DNA from: Blastopirellula marina DSM 3645
Lineage (GTDB): Bacteria; Planctomycetota; Planctomycetia; Pirellulales; Pirellulaceae
Direction: 5' to 3'
DNA length: 64,000 nucleotides
Assembly (NCBI RefSeq): GCF_000153105.1
Contig: NZ_CH672377.1
Span: 968,761-1,032,760, forward strand
Shown: positions 53,505 to 61,848 of the stretch, piece by piece
Position numbering within the stretch: the stretch's first letter is position 1
Layout: the number at the start of each line of letters is the position of its first letter
Notes under the pieces: model-generated
Seen by the model: the letters and a program-made list of their open reading frames with translations, nothing else
Databases searched by the model: none
Told to the model about the DNA's origin: nothing
Program-made: the position numbers and the translations under genes

Positions 53505-54767
53505 GTGATTTCGCATCTCCCTACAGAACCTGTCGTCATTACCGGGATCGGCATGATCACTTCGGTCGGCCAGGACCGTGAGTCGACATGGCGCGCGGTG
53601 CAGCGCGGAGAATGCGGCATCCGTCGAATGACGGGGCTGACGCCGCTCCCAGACAACATGGTTCTGGGTGCTCCGGTCGACTTGCCGAACATGAGTCGCG
53701 ACATCATGAAGCCGATGTTGTTGAACAACATTACGGCGGAAGAAGCGATCCTCGATTCCCAAATCGATCTGACCGATGTTGACCTGGAACGCTTTGGTTG
53801 CGCCATCAGCGGTCATATGGGAGACGCCGCCGGACGTAGCGTGATCGAAGACCGCCCCGTCAACTGGATCACCACCGGCGTGAACTGGTGGAATCAGCTT
53901 TACCCGAACACTTCGTGCGGACAGATCGCCAATCGCTACGGTTTGATGGGCCCGCGCATTTGCCATTCGACCGCTTGCGCCAGCGGGCTGGTCGATATGA
54001 TGAGCGCCGTCCGCGCCATTCGCGACAATCAATGCGACATCGCGTTGGTCGGCAGCGGAGAATCGATCGATCCACTCTTCGCCGCCGGATTCCGCAGCAT
54101 GCGGGTGCTCTCGGATAGCGACGATCCGAAAAACTCGTGCCGTCCTTTCGACAAGCAGCGCAATGGGTTTGTGATGGGAGAAGGCTCGGCGATGTTCGTG
54201 ATCGAACGCCTAAGCCATGCCGTCGCTCGCGGCGCCAAAATCTATGCCGAGATCCTCGGTTGCCGCTGCCTTTCGGAAGCGCATCACGTGACGGGGCTCG
54301 ATATGGAAAGCATCGCGCTGGAGCGATTGATTACCGACACGATGCGGGTCAGCGATTTGAGCCCGCGTGATATTGAATACATCAACTGCCACGGAACCGG
54401 CACCAAGCAGAACGACATCAACGAAATCCGCGGCATTCGCGCCGCGTTTGGGATACAAGCGCAGCGGACTTGCGTCAGCAGCTTGAAATCGATGTTAGGC
54501 CATCTGGTCAACGCTTCGGGCAGCGTCGAGCTGGCGCTGACCACGCTGGCGCTGCGGGACGGCTTTGTCCCGCCGACGTCGAACCTGCGAAATCCGGATC
54601 CCGAGTGCGATCTCGACTGCATTCCTCAAGTGGGACGACACCTGAAGGCGCAGCATGCGATGAAGCTTTCGGTCGCTTTCGGCGGGCATTTGGTCGCCGT
54701 TGCGATTCGCCGCTGGAACGACGCCGCATCGGGCTACGGTTATCCCGAACTTCTCCGAGCTGCGTGA
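53505..54767 (+). CDS. Beta-ketoacyl-ACP synthase (FabF/KAS II-like)
   Basis: Condensing enzyme of the thiolase superfamily, 420 aa. The opening EPVVITGIGMITSVG is family-typical. The Cys-His-His triad is intact: TACASGLVDMMSA (Cys), INCHGTGTKQNDINE (His) and SMLGHLVNASGSVEL (His). Late regions LRNPDPECDLDCIPQ and MKLSVAFGGH also match. No acyl carrier protein, ketoreductase or other fab gene is near, so it may serve a special lipid or polyketide pathway. Start uncertain: the frame opens with TTG at 53493; I prefer GTG at 53505, neither with a good ribosome binding site. Divergent from mraZ, with shared candidate operators between them. Confidence 0.92.
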   Translation: MISHLPTEPVVITGIGMITSVGQDRESTWRAVQRGECGIRRMTGLTPLPDNMVLGAPVDLPNMSRDIMKPMLLNNITAEEAILDSQIDLTDVDLERFGCAISGHMGDAAGRSVIEDRPVNWITTGVNWWNQLYPNTSCGQIANRYGLMGPRICHSTACASGLVDMMSAVRAIRDNQCDIALVGSGESIDPLFAAGFRSMRVLSDSDDPKNSCRPFDKQRNGFVMGEGSAMFVIERLSHAVARGAKIYAEILGCRCLSEAHHVTGLDMESIALERLITDTMRVSDLSPRDIEYINCHGTGTKQNDINEIRGIRAAFGIQAQRTCVSSLKSMLGHLVNASGSVELALTTLALRDGFVPPTSNLRNPDPECDLDCIPQVGRHLKAQHAMKLSVAFGGHLVAVAIRRWNDAASGYGYPELLRAA

Positions 54768-54980
54768 CGCCTTCTTCCTGGTCGTCTTTCGACCAGTTTG
54801 GACGTGAAGAGACCGTAAAACGGCCCTTTGATCGGTCGAATTAGCGGCTTACGACTTTTCTGGATGTTGGCATGCTGTCTGCACTTGTCGCTTCGATACT
54901 GCGGGCTCACTTATTATGCGTCGTCGGCGACCAGCCGATTAGCGACGCCCATGGAAAGGCCAATCGAATGGAGAGGCAGC

Positions 54981-55544
54981 ATGTCCGACTCGTTGAAGGG
55001 AAAACGAATCGCAATTCTCGCAACCGACGGTTTCGAACAAGTGGAATTGACCCAGCCGATGGAAGCCCTCCGAGCAGCGGGAGCCGATGTCGAATTGATT
55101 TCGCCGACCTTGGACAGTATTCAAGGGATGCATCACGATCAGCCGGGAGAGAAGTTCTCAGTCGATTACGCGATCGATCAAGTTGATTCAGGTCGCTACG
55201 ACGGATTAGTTCTGCCAGGCGGAGTCGCCAACCCAGACTCACTGCGCACCGATCCGCGCTGCATCGAGTTCATCCGCGACTTCTTCGAGCAGCACAAACC
55301 GGTCGCGGCGATCTGCCACGGTCCTTGGACCCTGATCGAAGCTGATGTGGTGCGAGGCCGAAAGGTCACCTCGTGGCCCAGCCTGCGAACGGATCTACTG
55401 AACGCCGGCGCTGAGTGGCTTGATCAAGAATGCGTGGTCGACGATGGTCTGATAACCAGTCGCAAACCGGACGACCTGCCGGTCTTCTGCGGCAAGTTGA
55501 TCGAAGAGTTCATCGGCGGTCATCCGGTTGGGCAAACGGCGTAA
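54981..55544 (+). CDS. PfpI/DJ-1-family protein
   Basis: A 187-aa DJ-1/PfpI superfamily protein (protease- or deglycase-like, cytoplasmic). Features are KGKRIAILATDGFEQVELTQPMEALRAAGADVELISPT, the acidic site residue in this Glu-containing segment (FEQVEL), DGLVLPGGVANPDSLRT, the nucleophile elbow AAICHGPWTLIEADVVRGRKVTSWPSLRTDLLNAGAEW (Cys in ICHGP), and DDGLITSRKPDDLPVFCGKLIEEF. This arrangement fits the YhbO/PfpI group, proposed to act on stress-damaged proteins. GGAGAGG lies 5 nt before the ATG at 54981; the frame to 54828 is not supported. It follows the beta-ketoacyl synthase gene and precedes the HD-domain gene. Confidence 0.93.
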   Translation: MSDSLKGKRIAILATDGFEQVELTQPMEALRAAGADVELISPTLDSIQGMHHDQPGEKFSVDYAIDQVDSGRYDGLVLPGGVANPDSLRTDPRCIEFIRDFFEQHKPVAAICHGPWTLIEADVVRGRKVTSWPSLRTDLLNAGAEWLDQECVVDDGLITSRKPDDLPVFCGKLIEEFIGGHPVGQTA

Positions 55545-55594
55545 GCTTCGGCTCGACGCTACTACTCGCTGATTTGTCGGTTAAAATAACCGGC

Positions 55595-56116
55595 TTGAAC
55601 CTACAGCCGATACTCTCCGAAGTTCTCCGCGAATATCAGATGTCGCTGCGCGGCATTCATGGCGTGGCGCATTGGGCGCGGGTGCTTGAGAATGGTTTGT
55701 ATTTGGCGGCTGAGACCGGCGCCGACGTCGCAATCGTTTCTCTCTTCGCTGTCTTGCACGACTCTCAACGTGTAGATGATGGTTATGATCCCGGTCATGG
55801 TCAGCGAGCCGCTGATTTTGCACGAAAGATGCGACCAAAACATATCGATATTTCCGATGATAACTTTGAGTTGCTCTACGAAGCATGCGCCGGACACACC
55901 CACGAGTTGACGCACGAGAACATCACCGTGCAAACCTGCTGGGACGCCGATCGGCTGGACCTGGGTCGCGTTGGTGTTACGCCGCATCCCAGCCGGCTTT
56001 GCACCGATTTCGCCAAACGCGCAGAGACGATCCACTGGGCCTTCGGCCGCTCGGCGCTGGGTGTCACTCCAGAGTGGGTGAAGGAGGAATGGGAAATCGA
56101 TCTGCAACCGCAATGA
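55595..56116 (+). CDS. HD-domain-like hydrolase
   Basis: About 173 aa. The metal-binding HD-type elements are SLRGIHGVAHWARVLENGLYLA, SLFAVLHDSQRVDDGYDPGHGQRAADFA (His-Asp pair and a further His), LYEACAGHTHELTHENITVQTCWDADRLDLGRVGVTPHPSRLC (Asp). This fits a phosphohydrolase of the HD superfamily; the substrate (nucleotide or other phosphate) is not known. Start uncertain: I use TTG at 55595, which keeps the conserved-looking helix NLQPILSEVLREYQ; the first ATG is at 55640 and would lose it. The open frame begins inside the PfpI-family gene. Transcribed in the same direction, 50 bp after that gene. Confidence 0.82.
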   Translation: MNLQPILSEVLREYQMSLRGIHGVAHWARVLENGLYLAAETGADVAIVSLFAVLHDSQRVDDGYDPGHGQRAADFARKMRPKHIDISDDNFELLYEACAGHTHELTHENITVQTCWDADRLDLGRVGVTPHPSRLCTDFAKRAETIHWAFGRSALGVTPEWVKEEWEIDLQPQ

Positions 56117-56489
56117 TATTCGAGCCAAACTATCAAGAATCTTCTGCTTGATTTCCGCGTGAAGAGTTCATGAAGTTTGGCCGCCGAAAACTCACCGGAT
56201 CCAAGTTGCTGATCTATTTCGCCTGCCTCTTCCGATGAAGCCAAATGCGTTCCTGCGTGAAACAAGACGCCGCATTGCCCGATTTTTGAAGGGTTATCTC
56301 TCCGTTAAAAGCCGACGCGAGTGGGTCGCAGGCCGCCCCCCCCTAAAAGCGATTCGGTAACCGATAGGATTTCGCGTGCATTGAGCTCCCATCCCCTCGT
56401 GCCGACAATTGTGGAGAATTAAGGGCGCTTCGCCACAGCGCTTCCTTCCCACAAACCGTTACGCGGTTCCTTCCGCTGGAGTCTTACTC
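56117..56489. other. Intergenic region, no gene seen
   Basis: About 370 bp before the second DUF1559 gene. It holds a C-run (56335-56343) and the GGAG ribosome binding site of the next gene at 56477-56480; I found no clear promoter, repeat or coding frame. Confidence 0.4.
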
Positions 56490-57380
56490 GTGAGCAAAAA
56501 ACGGGGCTTTACCCTAGTCGAACTTTTGGTGGTGATCGCGATCATCGGTGTTTTAATCGCGCTGCTTTTGCCGGCAGTTCAACAGGCCCGCGAGTCGGCT
56601 CGTCGCTTGCAGTGCACCAACAACATGAAGCAGTTGGGCATTGCGATGCATAACTATCATGACGTCGCTCTGGCGCTGCCGATCGGCGTGATGCGGACCC
56701 CCGGCTTGAACGTAACGGTCAGCAACTCGACCTGGTTCCGTCGTATCTTGCCCTACATCGAGCAGGGCGCCATGTTTGACGCCTACGAGGAAAAGTCGAA
56801 CTTCTATAGCGCCGCTCCTAATCGCGCGCTCAGTCAAACGGTAATTCCGATGATGCGCTGCCCTAGCGACATCGAAGCGGACTATTTCAATAGCGTCGTC
56901 CAGTACAATTATGCGGCGAACCTTGGGAATGGAAATCTGGACAAGAGCGACGCGAATGGCGCCCCGTTTTCTCCTGGGCCGTTTGATTTTTCGATCACCT
57001 ACGATGGGTACGCCACCAAATTCGCGCGGATCACCGATGGCTTGTCGAACACGATGATGATGGGCGAGATCCGCGTCGGCGCCAAAGAAGGAGACTACCG
57101 TGGTCTGCTGCAATACGCTTACCTAACGCTAGTATCCGGTAATCTTCCCCCTAATACTTCGATTCCCGACGTGAGCGTCTATTGCGTCAGCACGCCCGAT
57201 CAACCGTGTGCCGTGGGAACGAATTTCTCCTATCTGCTTTCGATGCGCAGCCGCCATCCAGGCGGCGCTCATGCGCTGCAGTGCGATGGTTCGGTTCGCT
57301 TTATCAGCAACAACATCGACATCAACTTGATTCGCGGCCTCAGCACGATGTCAGGCCAAGAAGTTCTGACAGGTCTCTAA
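56490..57380 (+). CDS. DUF1559 protein with prepilin-like N-terminus (second copy)
   Basis: A 296-aa exported pseudopilin-like protein. It starts with GTG at 56490, with GGAG 8 nt upstream, reading MSKKRGFTLVELLVVIAIIGVLIALLLPAVQQARESARRLQCTNNMKQLGIAMHNYHDV. Further family marks are ILPYIEQGAMFDAY, VIPMMRCPSDIEADYFN, FARITDGLSNTMMMGEIRVG and the C-terminal RHPGGAHALQCDGSVRFISN. It is about the same size as the copy at 50785-51732 and shares its N-terminus and C-terminal motif, while the middle differs. It is followed 58 bp later by a small lipoprotein gene, repeating the order seen there. Role unknown; a cell-surface or matrix function is inferred. Confidence 0.92.
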   Translation: MSKKRGFTLVELLVVIAIIGVLIALLLPAVQQARESARRLQCTNNMKQLGIAMHNYHDVALALPIGVMRTPGLNVTVSNSTWFRRILPYIEQGAMFDAYEEKSNFYSAAPNRALSQTVIPMMRCPSDIEADYFNSVVQYNYAANLGNGNLDKSDANGAPFSPGPFDFSITYDGYATKFARITDGLSNTMMMGEIRVGAKEGDYRGLLQYAYLTLVSGNLPPNTSIPDVSVYCVSTPDQPCAVGTNFSYLLSMRSRHPGGAHALQCDGSVRFISNNIDINLIRGLSTMSGQEVLTGL

Positions 57381-57438
57381 AGACAACGACTTCCACTTGC
57401 GGATTCTGCTCGCGCGCCCTTTTTAGTTGGATACTGAA

Positions 57439-57870
57439 ATGACATTCCCGTCTTCAATGAAGTTCATCGCAGTTGTCGCATTGACGCTGGTAGGCTGCAT
57501 GGGAACGGCCAAAGATCCTTTCGGACGCCAGGCGATCGAGGGAACAATCACCCTGGATGGGCAACCCCTCGCAAGCGGCTCGATCGTCTTTATGCCGGAA
57601 GAACAAGGCCCCTTTGTCTCCGGCGCCGAGATCCATAAAGGCACGTTCTCGATGCCGCCGACGAACGGCCTACCGGCCGGACGCTACAAGGTTTCGATCA
57701 CGTCCGTCGTTCCGCTTCCGGCGAGCGACGTGAAGTCCGCGGATGAGATGACGATGGACTTCCCCACCAAGTCGCTCGTTCCGGCGAAATACAACTCGCA
57801 GACAACACTGATCTCCGAAGTAAGCGACGAGTCGCAAAACGTCTTTACATTTGACTTGAAATCGAAATAG
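57439..57870 (+). CDS. Small lipoprotein, carboxypeptidase-regulatory-like
   Basis: About 143 aa with a lipoprotein signal (MKFIAVVALTLVGC; acylated Cys near residue 20 from the ATG at 57439). The mature beta domain reads RQAIEGTITLDGQPLASGSIVFMPEEQGPFVSGAEIHKGTFSMPPTNGLPAGRYKVSITSVVP, then SLVPAKYNSQTTLISEVSDESQNVFTFDL. The 'G.I.LDGQPL..G.I.F.P' opening is the same as in planctomycete lipoproteins next to DUF1559 genes, and in outline like the copy at 50373. The frame opens with TTG at 57427; ATG 57439 and 57457 are both possible. Function unknown. Confidence 0.85.
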   Translation: MTFPSSMKFIAVVALTLVGCMGTAKDPFGRQAIEGTITLDGQPLASGSIVFMPEEQGPFVSGAEIHKGTFSMPPTNGLPAGRYKVSITSVVPLPASDVKSADEMTMDFPTKSLVPAKYNSQTTLISEVSDESQNVFTFDLKSK

Positions 57871-58014
57871 CCTGGATCGGTTGAGGCGAAAATGGCCCAG
57901 TCAAAATGAGGTGAAGTGGATCTAGGCTGGGGCCAGAGGGGGTCTACAATCAACAGCTCGCCGCCCCCTGCGGCGTCTCTCCTGATTGATAGCCCTTTGT
58001 GAAGCAAACGCCTC

Positions 58015-58461
58015 GTGACTTCATCCGCATCTCGTTTTCTACCGGCCGCCGCTCTGTTTGTTCGCGTTGCATTGGCCTCCTCGTTTTTGTCCGCCGTCGC
58101 CGATCGCTTGGGGATCTGGACGAAACTCGGCTCGAGCGAAGTCGCCTGGGGGAACATGAACAGCTTCCTCGCTTACACGCAGATGTTGCTGTGGTATCTG
58201 CCGTCGAGCGTGGCGAACATCGCCGGCTGGGCGGCGACTATTTTTGAGATCGCCATCGCGGCAGCGCTGCTGCTGGGCGTCGCGATTCGCCCTACGGCGA
58301 TCGCCAGCGGCGCCCTGCTGTTGGTATTCGCCATCAGCATGACCATCAGCACCGGCGTTGAAGGGCCGCTTTCCTTCTCGGTTTGGACGGCCGCAGCGGC
58401 GTCGCTGTTGCTCGCGGCGATCGATCCCCAGTCGACCGGGCCTAGAATCTGGACTGCTTAG
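58015..58461 (+). CDS. DoxX-family membrane protein
   Basis: A 148-aa membrane protein with about four helices: FLPAAALFVRVALASSFLSAVADRLG, YTQMLLWYLPSSVANIAGWAATIFEIAIAAALLLGV, AIASGALLLVFAISMTIST and FSVWTAAAASLLLAAI. The RVALASSFLSAV..RLG start and the GWAATIFEIAIAAALLLGVAIRPTA stretch fit the DoxX family, whose members act in quinone or thiosulfate metabolism or in stress; no partner gene is adjacent to decide. GTG start at 58015 with only a weak ribosome binding site (GAAG). It is convergent with the receiver-GGDEF gene at 58510. Confidence 0.8.
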   Translation: MTSSASRFLPAAALFVRVALASSFLSAVADRLGIWTKLGSSEVAWGNMNSFLAYTQMLLWYLPSSVANIAGWAATIFEIAIAAALLLGVAIRPTAIASGALLLVFAISMTISTGVEGPLSFSVWTAAAASLLLAAIDPQSTGPRIWTA

Positions 58462-58509
58462 ATTCGCCGGGGGAGGTCAACAGTCGCGCGACGGAAACCG
58501 GCGCCGTGA

Positions 58510-59448
58510 TCAAGTGGCGCAAGTTTCTGATATTTCGCCGCAAATCAGCGTGCCGTCATGCGCCAGACAGCGGTCGCGGCCGCTATTTTTGGCGACATAC
58601 AACGCTTCGTCAGCGCGATTTATAAGAGTTCGCAGATCATCGCCGGGCGCAACTTCCGCTACGCCGCCGCTGATGGTCAGTTGCATGTCATCGTGAATTC
58701 GGGCGCCGCACCGTTCGCCGATTTTGGCCCGCGCTCGATGGGACACCTTCAGCGCTTCGGCCAGTTGCGTCGCCACAAAAATGACGGCGAATTCTTCTCC
58801 CCCCAATCGCGTCACCATATCGGTGGCGCGCACTTCGTTGTAAAGACTTTCAGAGAGGACGCGCAACGTCTTGTCGCCCACATCATGCCCCCATTGATCG
58901 TTGATCTTTTTGAAGTGATCAATGTCAAAGATCGTCAAGCAGAACGGAACATCGTGTCGCTGATATTCGTGAATCCGGCGATCCATTTCACGTTCGAACG
59001 CGCGACGATTACCGATGCCGGTCAACGCGTCAGTCATCGCTTGCGATTGCGCCGTTAACAAATGCTGCTGGCGCGTGATCGAATGCCGAATCGCGCGGGT
59101 CAACAGCGGGCCGCGCAGGCGTTGTTTTGAGAGATATTCTTGTGCTCCGTGACGTATCGCCTCGAGAGCGTCTGTATCATCGTCATCGGCGGTCAGCACG
59201 ATAATTGTCGCTGTCGGCGCCGCTTCCCTCAAGCGGGTCACATTCGCCAAACCGCTGCAATCGGGTAGTCCCATGTCGACGATCAAGACGTCGTAGCCGT
59301 GGTCATGCGTCGCCGCAATCGCGTCACTGAGCGTGCCCACGTGATCGACCGAGACCCGAATTTCCGAGCAAGCCTTCAAATGAAATTGAATAATCCGGGC
59401 GTCGGCGTCATTGTCTTCGACCAACAGCAAGCGAATTGAATTGTTCAT
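58510..59448 (-). CDS. Receiver-GGDEF protein (diguanylate cyclase)
   Basis: A two-domain response regulator that makes cyclic di-GMP. The receiver (1-125) has LLLVEDNDADARII, the phospho-acceptor in YDVLIVDMGLPDCSGLANV and the conserved Ser/Thr and Lys region IIVLTADDDDTDAL ... EYLSKQRLRGPLL. The GGDEF domain (about 150-305) shows DALTGIGNRRAFEREMD, LTIFDIDHFKKINDQWGHDVGDKTLRVLSE and the active site TRLGGEEFAVIF (GGEEF), with RADEALYVAKNSGRDR at the end. There is no clear RxxD inhibitory site before the GGEEF, so feedback control may be absent. The ATG at 59448 is preceded by GGA; the frame to 59724 is an overrun. Orphan, with no kinase adjacent. Confidence 0.95.
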   Translation of the reverse strand: MNNSIRLLLVEDNDADARIIQFHLKACSEIRVSVDHVGTLSDAIAATHDHGYDVLIVDMGLPDCSGLANVTRLREAAPTATIIVLTADDDDTDALEAIRHGAQEYLSKQRLRGPLLTRAIRHSITRQQHLLTAQSQAMTDALTGIGNRRAFEREMDRRIHEYQRHDVPFCLTIFDIDHFKKINDQWGHDVGDKTLRVLSESLYNEVRATDMVTRLGGEEFAVIFVATQLAEALKVSHRARAKIGERCGARIHDDMQLTISGGVAEVAPGDDLRTLINRADEALYVAKNSGRDRCLAHDGTLICGEISETCAT

Positions 59449-59656
59449 AAGAATATTCCGCCCCTGAAACATCGTCGGCTGCGCCCCATGTCGCCGCCGA
59501 ACCTCAAAACGTCGTGATATTCCAAAACTTACGTTAGTACTGGGGTGATTCGCCGGTTTCTCGGCGATTGCGACAATCCGCGTGCCTGAATCGCAGATCG
59601 CTCTCGCTACAACCGTTAAGAGCCGTTTCATTCCGACTAGATGAGCGACGTCTCTG

Positions 59657-60355
59657 CTACGCCGCGTCGTGAAAGATGACGCCCAGCGTATGTCGGCGCC
59701 CGGTCCGCAATCGACTGACTCCATGCCGCATCAGGACCCGCTTAAAACCGCTGTCGTTCGGCACTGGACGCTCGCGAACAGGGAAGATGACTCCTTGCCC
59801 TTGCTGCAACGGAACGACCTCGGCTCGCACCTGATCTGGCTCGCGCTGCTCCGTCAAGACAAACTCGCCGCCGTCAAAATCAACGCCAGGGCGATCTAAC
59901 AGAATCGCAACTTGCAGCGGAAAAACATGCTCGCCATAGACATCCTGGTGCAAACAATTAAAGTCATCGGACTCGTATCGCAGCAGTAGCGGCGTCGGCT
60001 TCAGCTGGCCTGCACGATGACAGCGTTCTAAAAACTGGGCGTGCGTTTCAGGGAATTGCACGTCCGTTTTGAGCGTTTCGTTCCAACGATTCGCAATTGC
60101 GGCCAAGCCGGGATAGAGCGTCGTGCGCAGCTCGACAATTCGCGCCGGCAAGGGATCGGCGAAATACTTGTATTGCCCCTGGCCGTAACCATGCTGCTGC
60201 ATGATCACATGCTTGCGAAACAGCGATTCGGCTTCGAACAAGGCGATTTGCGCCGCACATTCGTCCGGCGTCAACAGATCGATGATCGCGCAGCCATACG
60301 CGTCAAGTTGGTCGCCGATTGAAGTCCAATCAAGTTGCGGTTCGCCTGTCGTCAT
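59657..60355 (-). CDS. 2-oxoglutarate/Fe(II)-dependent oxygenase (prolyl hydroxylase-like)
   Basis: A non-haem iron oxygenase of 232 aa. The jelly-roll metal triad is visible: FNCLHQDVYGEHVFPLQ (His-x-Asp) and the distal His with the 2-oxoglutarate-binding Arg in KRVLMRHGVSRLRTGRRHTLGVIFHDAA. The N-terminal half contains TPDECAAQIALFEAESLFRKHVIM and VQFPETHAQFLERCHRAGQLKPTPLLLRYESDD. These match the DUF2086/prolyl-4-hydroxylase-like group seen in many bacteria, whose substrate is unknown. It is on the minus strand between the DUF1501 gene (60417) and the receiver-GGDEF gene, with no partner that defines the substrate. Confidence 0.9.
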   Translation of the reverse strand: MTTGEPQLDWTSIGDQLDAYGCAIIDLLTPDECAAQIALFEAESLFRKHVIMQQHGYGQGQYKYFADPLPARIVELRTTLYPGLAAIANRWNETLKTDVQFPETHAQFLERCHRAGQLKPTPLLLRYESDDFNCLHQDVYGEHVFPLQVAILLDRPGVDFDGGEFVLTEQREPDQVRAEVVPLQQGQGVIFPVRERPVPNDSGFKRVLMRHGVSRLRTGRRHTLGVIFHDAA

Positions 60356-60416
60356 TGTGAGCTCGCACGCAGTCCAAGGCCATCGTAGGGTCCGCTTTGC
60401 GGACCGACAATTTCTT

Positions 60417-61844
60417 CTACCGCAAGATATCCTTCACCACGCCGCCAGCGATATCGGTCAAACGAAAATCTCGGCCTTGGTAGCGGTAGGTCAAGTCCAA
60501 GTGGTTGACCCCCAACTGATGCAAGATGGTTGCGTTCAGATCGTGGATGTGGACGGGGTTTTCGACGACGTTGTAGCCGAACTCGTCGGTCCTACCGTAT
60601 TGAATACCTGGACGTACGCCGCCGCCGGCCATCCAGATAGTAAAGCAGCGAGGATGATGGTCGCGGCCATAATCGTCCGCGGTCAACTCTCCCTGGCAGT
60701 AGGCGGTGCGGCCAAACTCGCCTCCCCAGACGACCAGCGTGTCGTCGAGCATTCCTCGATTTTTTAGGTCCGTCACCAGCGCTGCCGAAGCCTGATCAAC
60801 ATCGCGGCATTGTCGCGACAAATCGCGAGGCAAGTGCAGATGCTGATCCCAACCGCGATGATAAAGTTGAATGAAGCGAACGTCGCGCTCCGCCAAGCGG
60901 CGAGCCAGCAAACAGTTCGCGGCGAACGTGCCTGGCTCCCGCGCTTCTTCCCCATACATTGCGAAGGTTGACTCCGGTTCGTCCCGAAAGTCAACCAGTT
61001 CCGGCGCCGAGGATTGCATGCGGTAGGCGAGTTCATACTGGGCGATGCGAGCTTCGATCTCGGGATCGGGAATGGACTTCGCTTCCAGACGATTCAGCTG
61101 GGCGACGGCGTCGATCATCTGACGCCGCGACTTTCGCGTGACGCCGGCCGGATCGCCCAAGTAGAGAATCGGATCTCCAGCGCCGCGAAACTTGACCCCT
61201 TGTTGTTCAGCCGGCAGAAAGGCGCTGCCCCACAACTTGTCGGCCAACGGCTGCTGATTGCCCAAACTGCTGCCGCGCGAGATCAGGACGACGAACGCCG
61301 GCAGATCGGCGTTCTCGCTTCCCAAACCGTAGCTAACCCAAGAGCCAAGACTTGGCCGCCCCGGCTGTTGCGTGCCGGTTTGCAACAGCGTCATCGCCGG
61401 ATCGTGATTGATCGCTTCGGTATGCAGCGAATGAATGAAGCAGACATCGTCGGCGATTTTCGCCATGTGCGGCACGACCGAACTCAGCCAGGCGCCGCTT
61501 TCCCCATATTGGGCGAAGGGGAACTTGCTGGGCGTCAGCGGAAACGTGGTTTGATCGGCCGTCATCCCGGTCAATCGCTGTCCGTCGCGAATGGACGCCG
61601 GCAGCTCTTCTCCCTGACGCTGGGTCAGCAGCGGCTTGTAGTCGAACAGATCGTGCTGCGATGGCGCGCCCGACTGACAGAGATAAATCACGCGCTTCGC
61701 TTTGGCGGCCGACTGTCGCACGGCGGCTTGCAGCGGAGACTCCGCCAGCGAAGCGAGCGCGGCCGCGCCGAGCGCTGAGCCGGCCTGACCGAAAAACATC
61801 CGGCGGCTGAGCAAGTTGGCGAGTTGTGGTTGCGGATTCTGCAT
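60417..61844 (-). CDS. DUF1501 protein with Tat-like signal, 475 aa
   Basis: An exported protein. The signal is LLSRRMFFGQAGSALGAAALASLAESPLQA, a twin-arginine type. The mature part has the DUF1501/sulfatase-like elements RVIYLCQSGAPSQHDLFDYKPLLTQ, EAINHDPAMTLLQTG, SWVSYGLGSENADLPAFVVLISRG, FIQLYHRGWDQHLHLP, TLVVWGGEFGRTAYCQG, RDHHPRCFTIWMAGGGVRPG and DLNATILHQLGVNHLDLTYRYQGRDFRLTD. It is preceded 4 bp upstream by the PSD1-type gene on the same strand, the order PSD1 then DUF1501, and so is its operon partner. Catalysis is unknown. Confidence 0.92.
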   Translation of the reverse strand: MQNPQPQLANLLSRRMFFGQAGSALGAAALASLAESPLQAAVRQSAAKAKRVIYLCQSGAPSQHDLFDYKPLLTQRQGEELPASIRDGQRLTGMTADQTTFPLTPSKFPFAQYGESGAWLSSVVPHMAKIADDVCFIHSLHTEAINHDPAMTLLQTGTQQPGRPSLGSWVSYGLGSENADLPAFVVLISRGSSLGNQQPLADKLWGSAFLPAEQQGVKFRGAGDPILYLGDPAGVTRKSRRQMIDAVAQLNRLEAKSIPDPEIEARIAQYELAYRMQSSAPELVDFRDEPESTFAMYGEEAREPGTFAANCLLARRLAERDVRFIQLYHRGWDQHLHLPRDLSRQCRDVDQASAALVTDLKNRGMLDDTLVVWGGEFGRTAYCQGELTADDYGRDHHPRCFTIWMAGGGVRPGIQYGRTDEFGYNVVENPVHIHDLNATILHQLGVNHLDLTYRYQGRDFRLTDIAGGVVKDILR

Positions 61845-61848
61845 TGGT

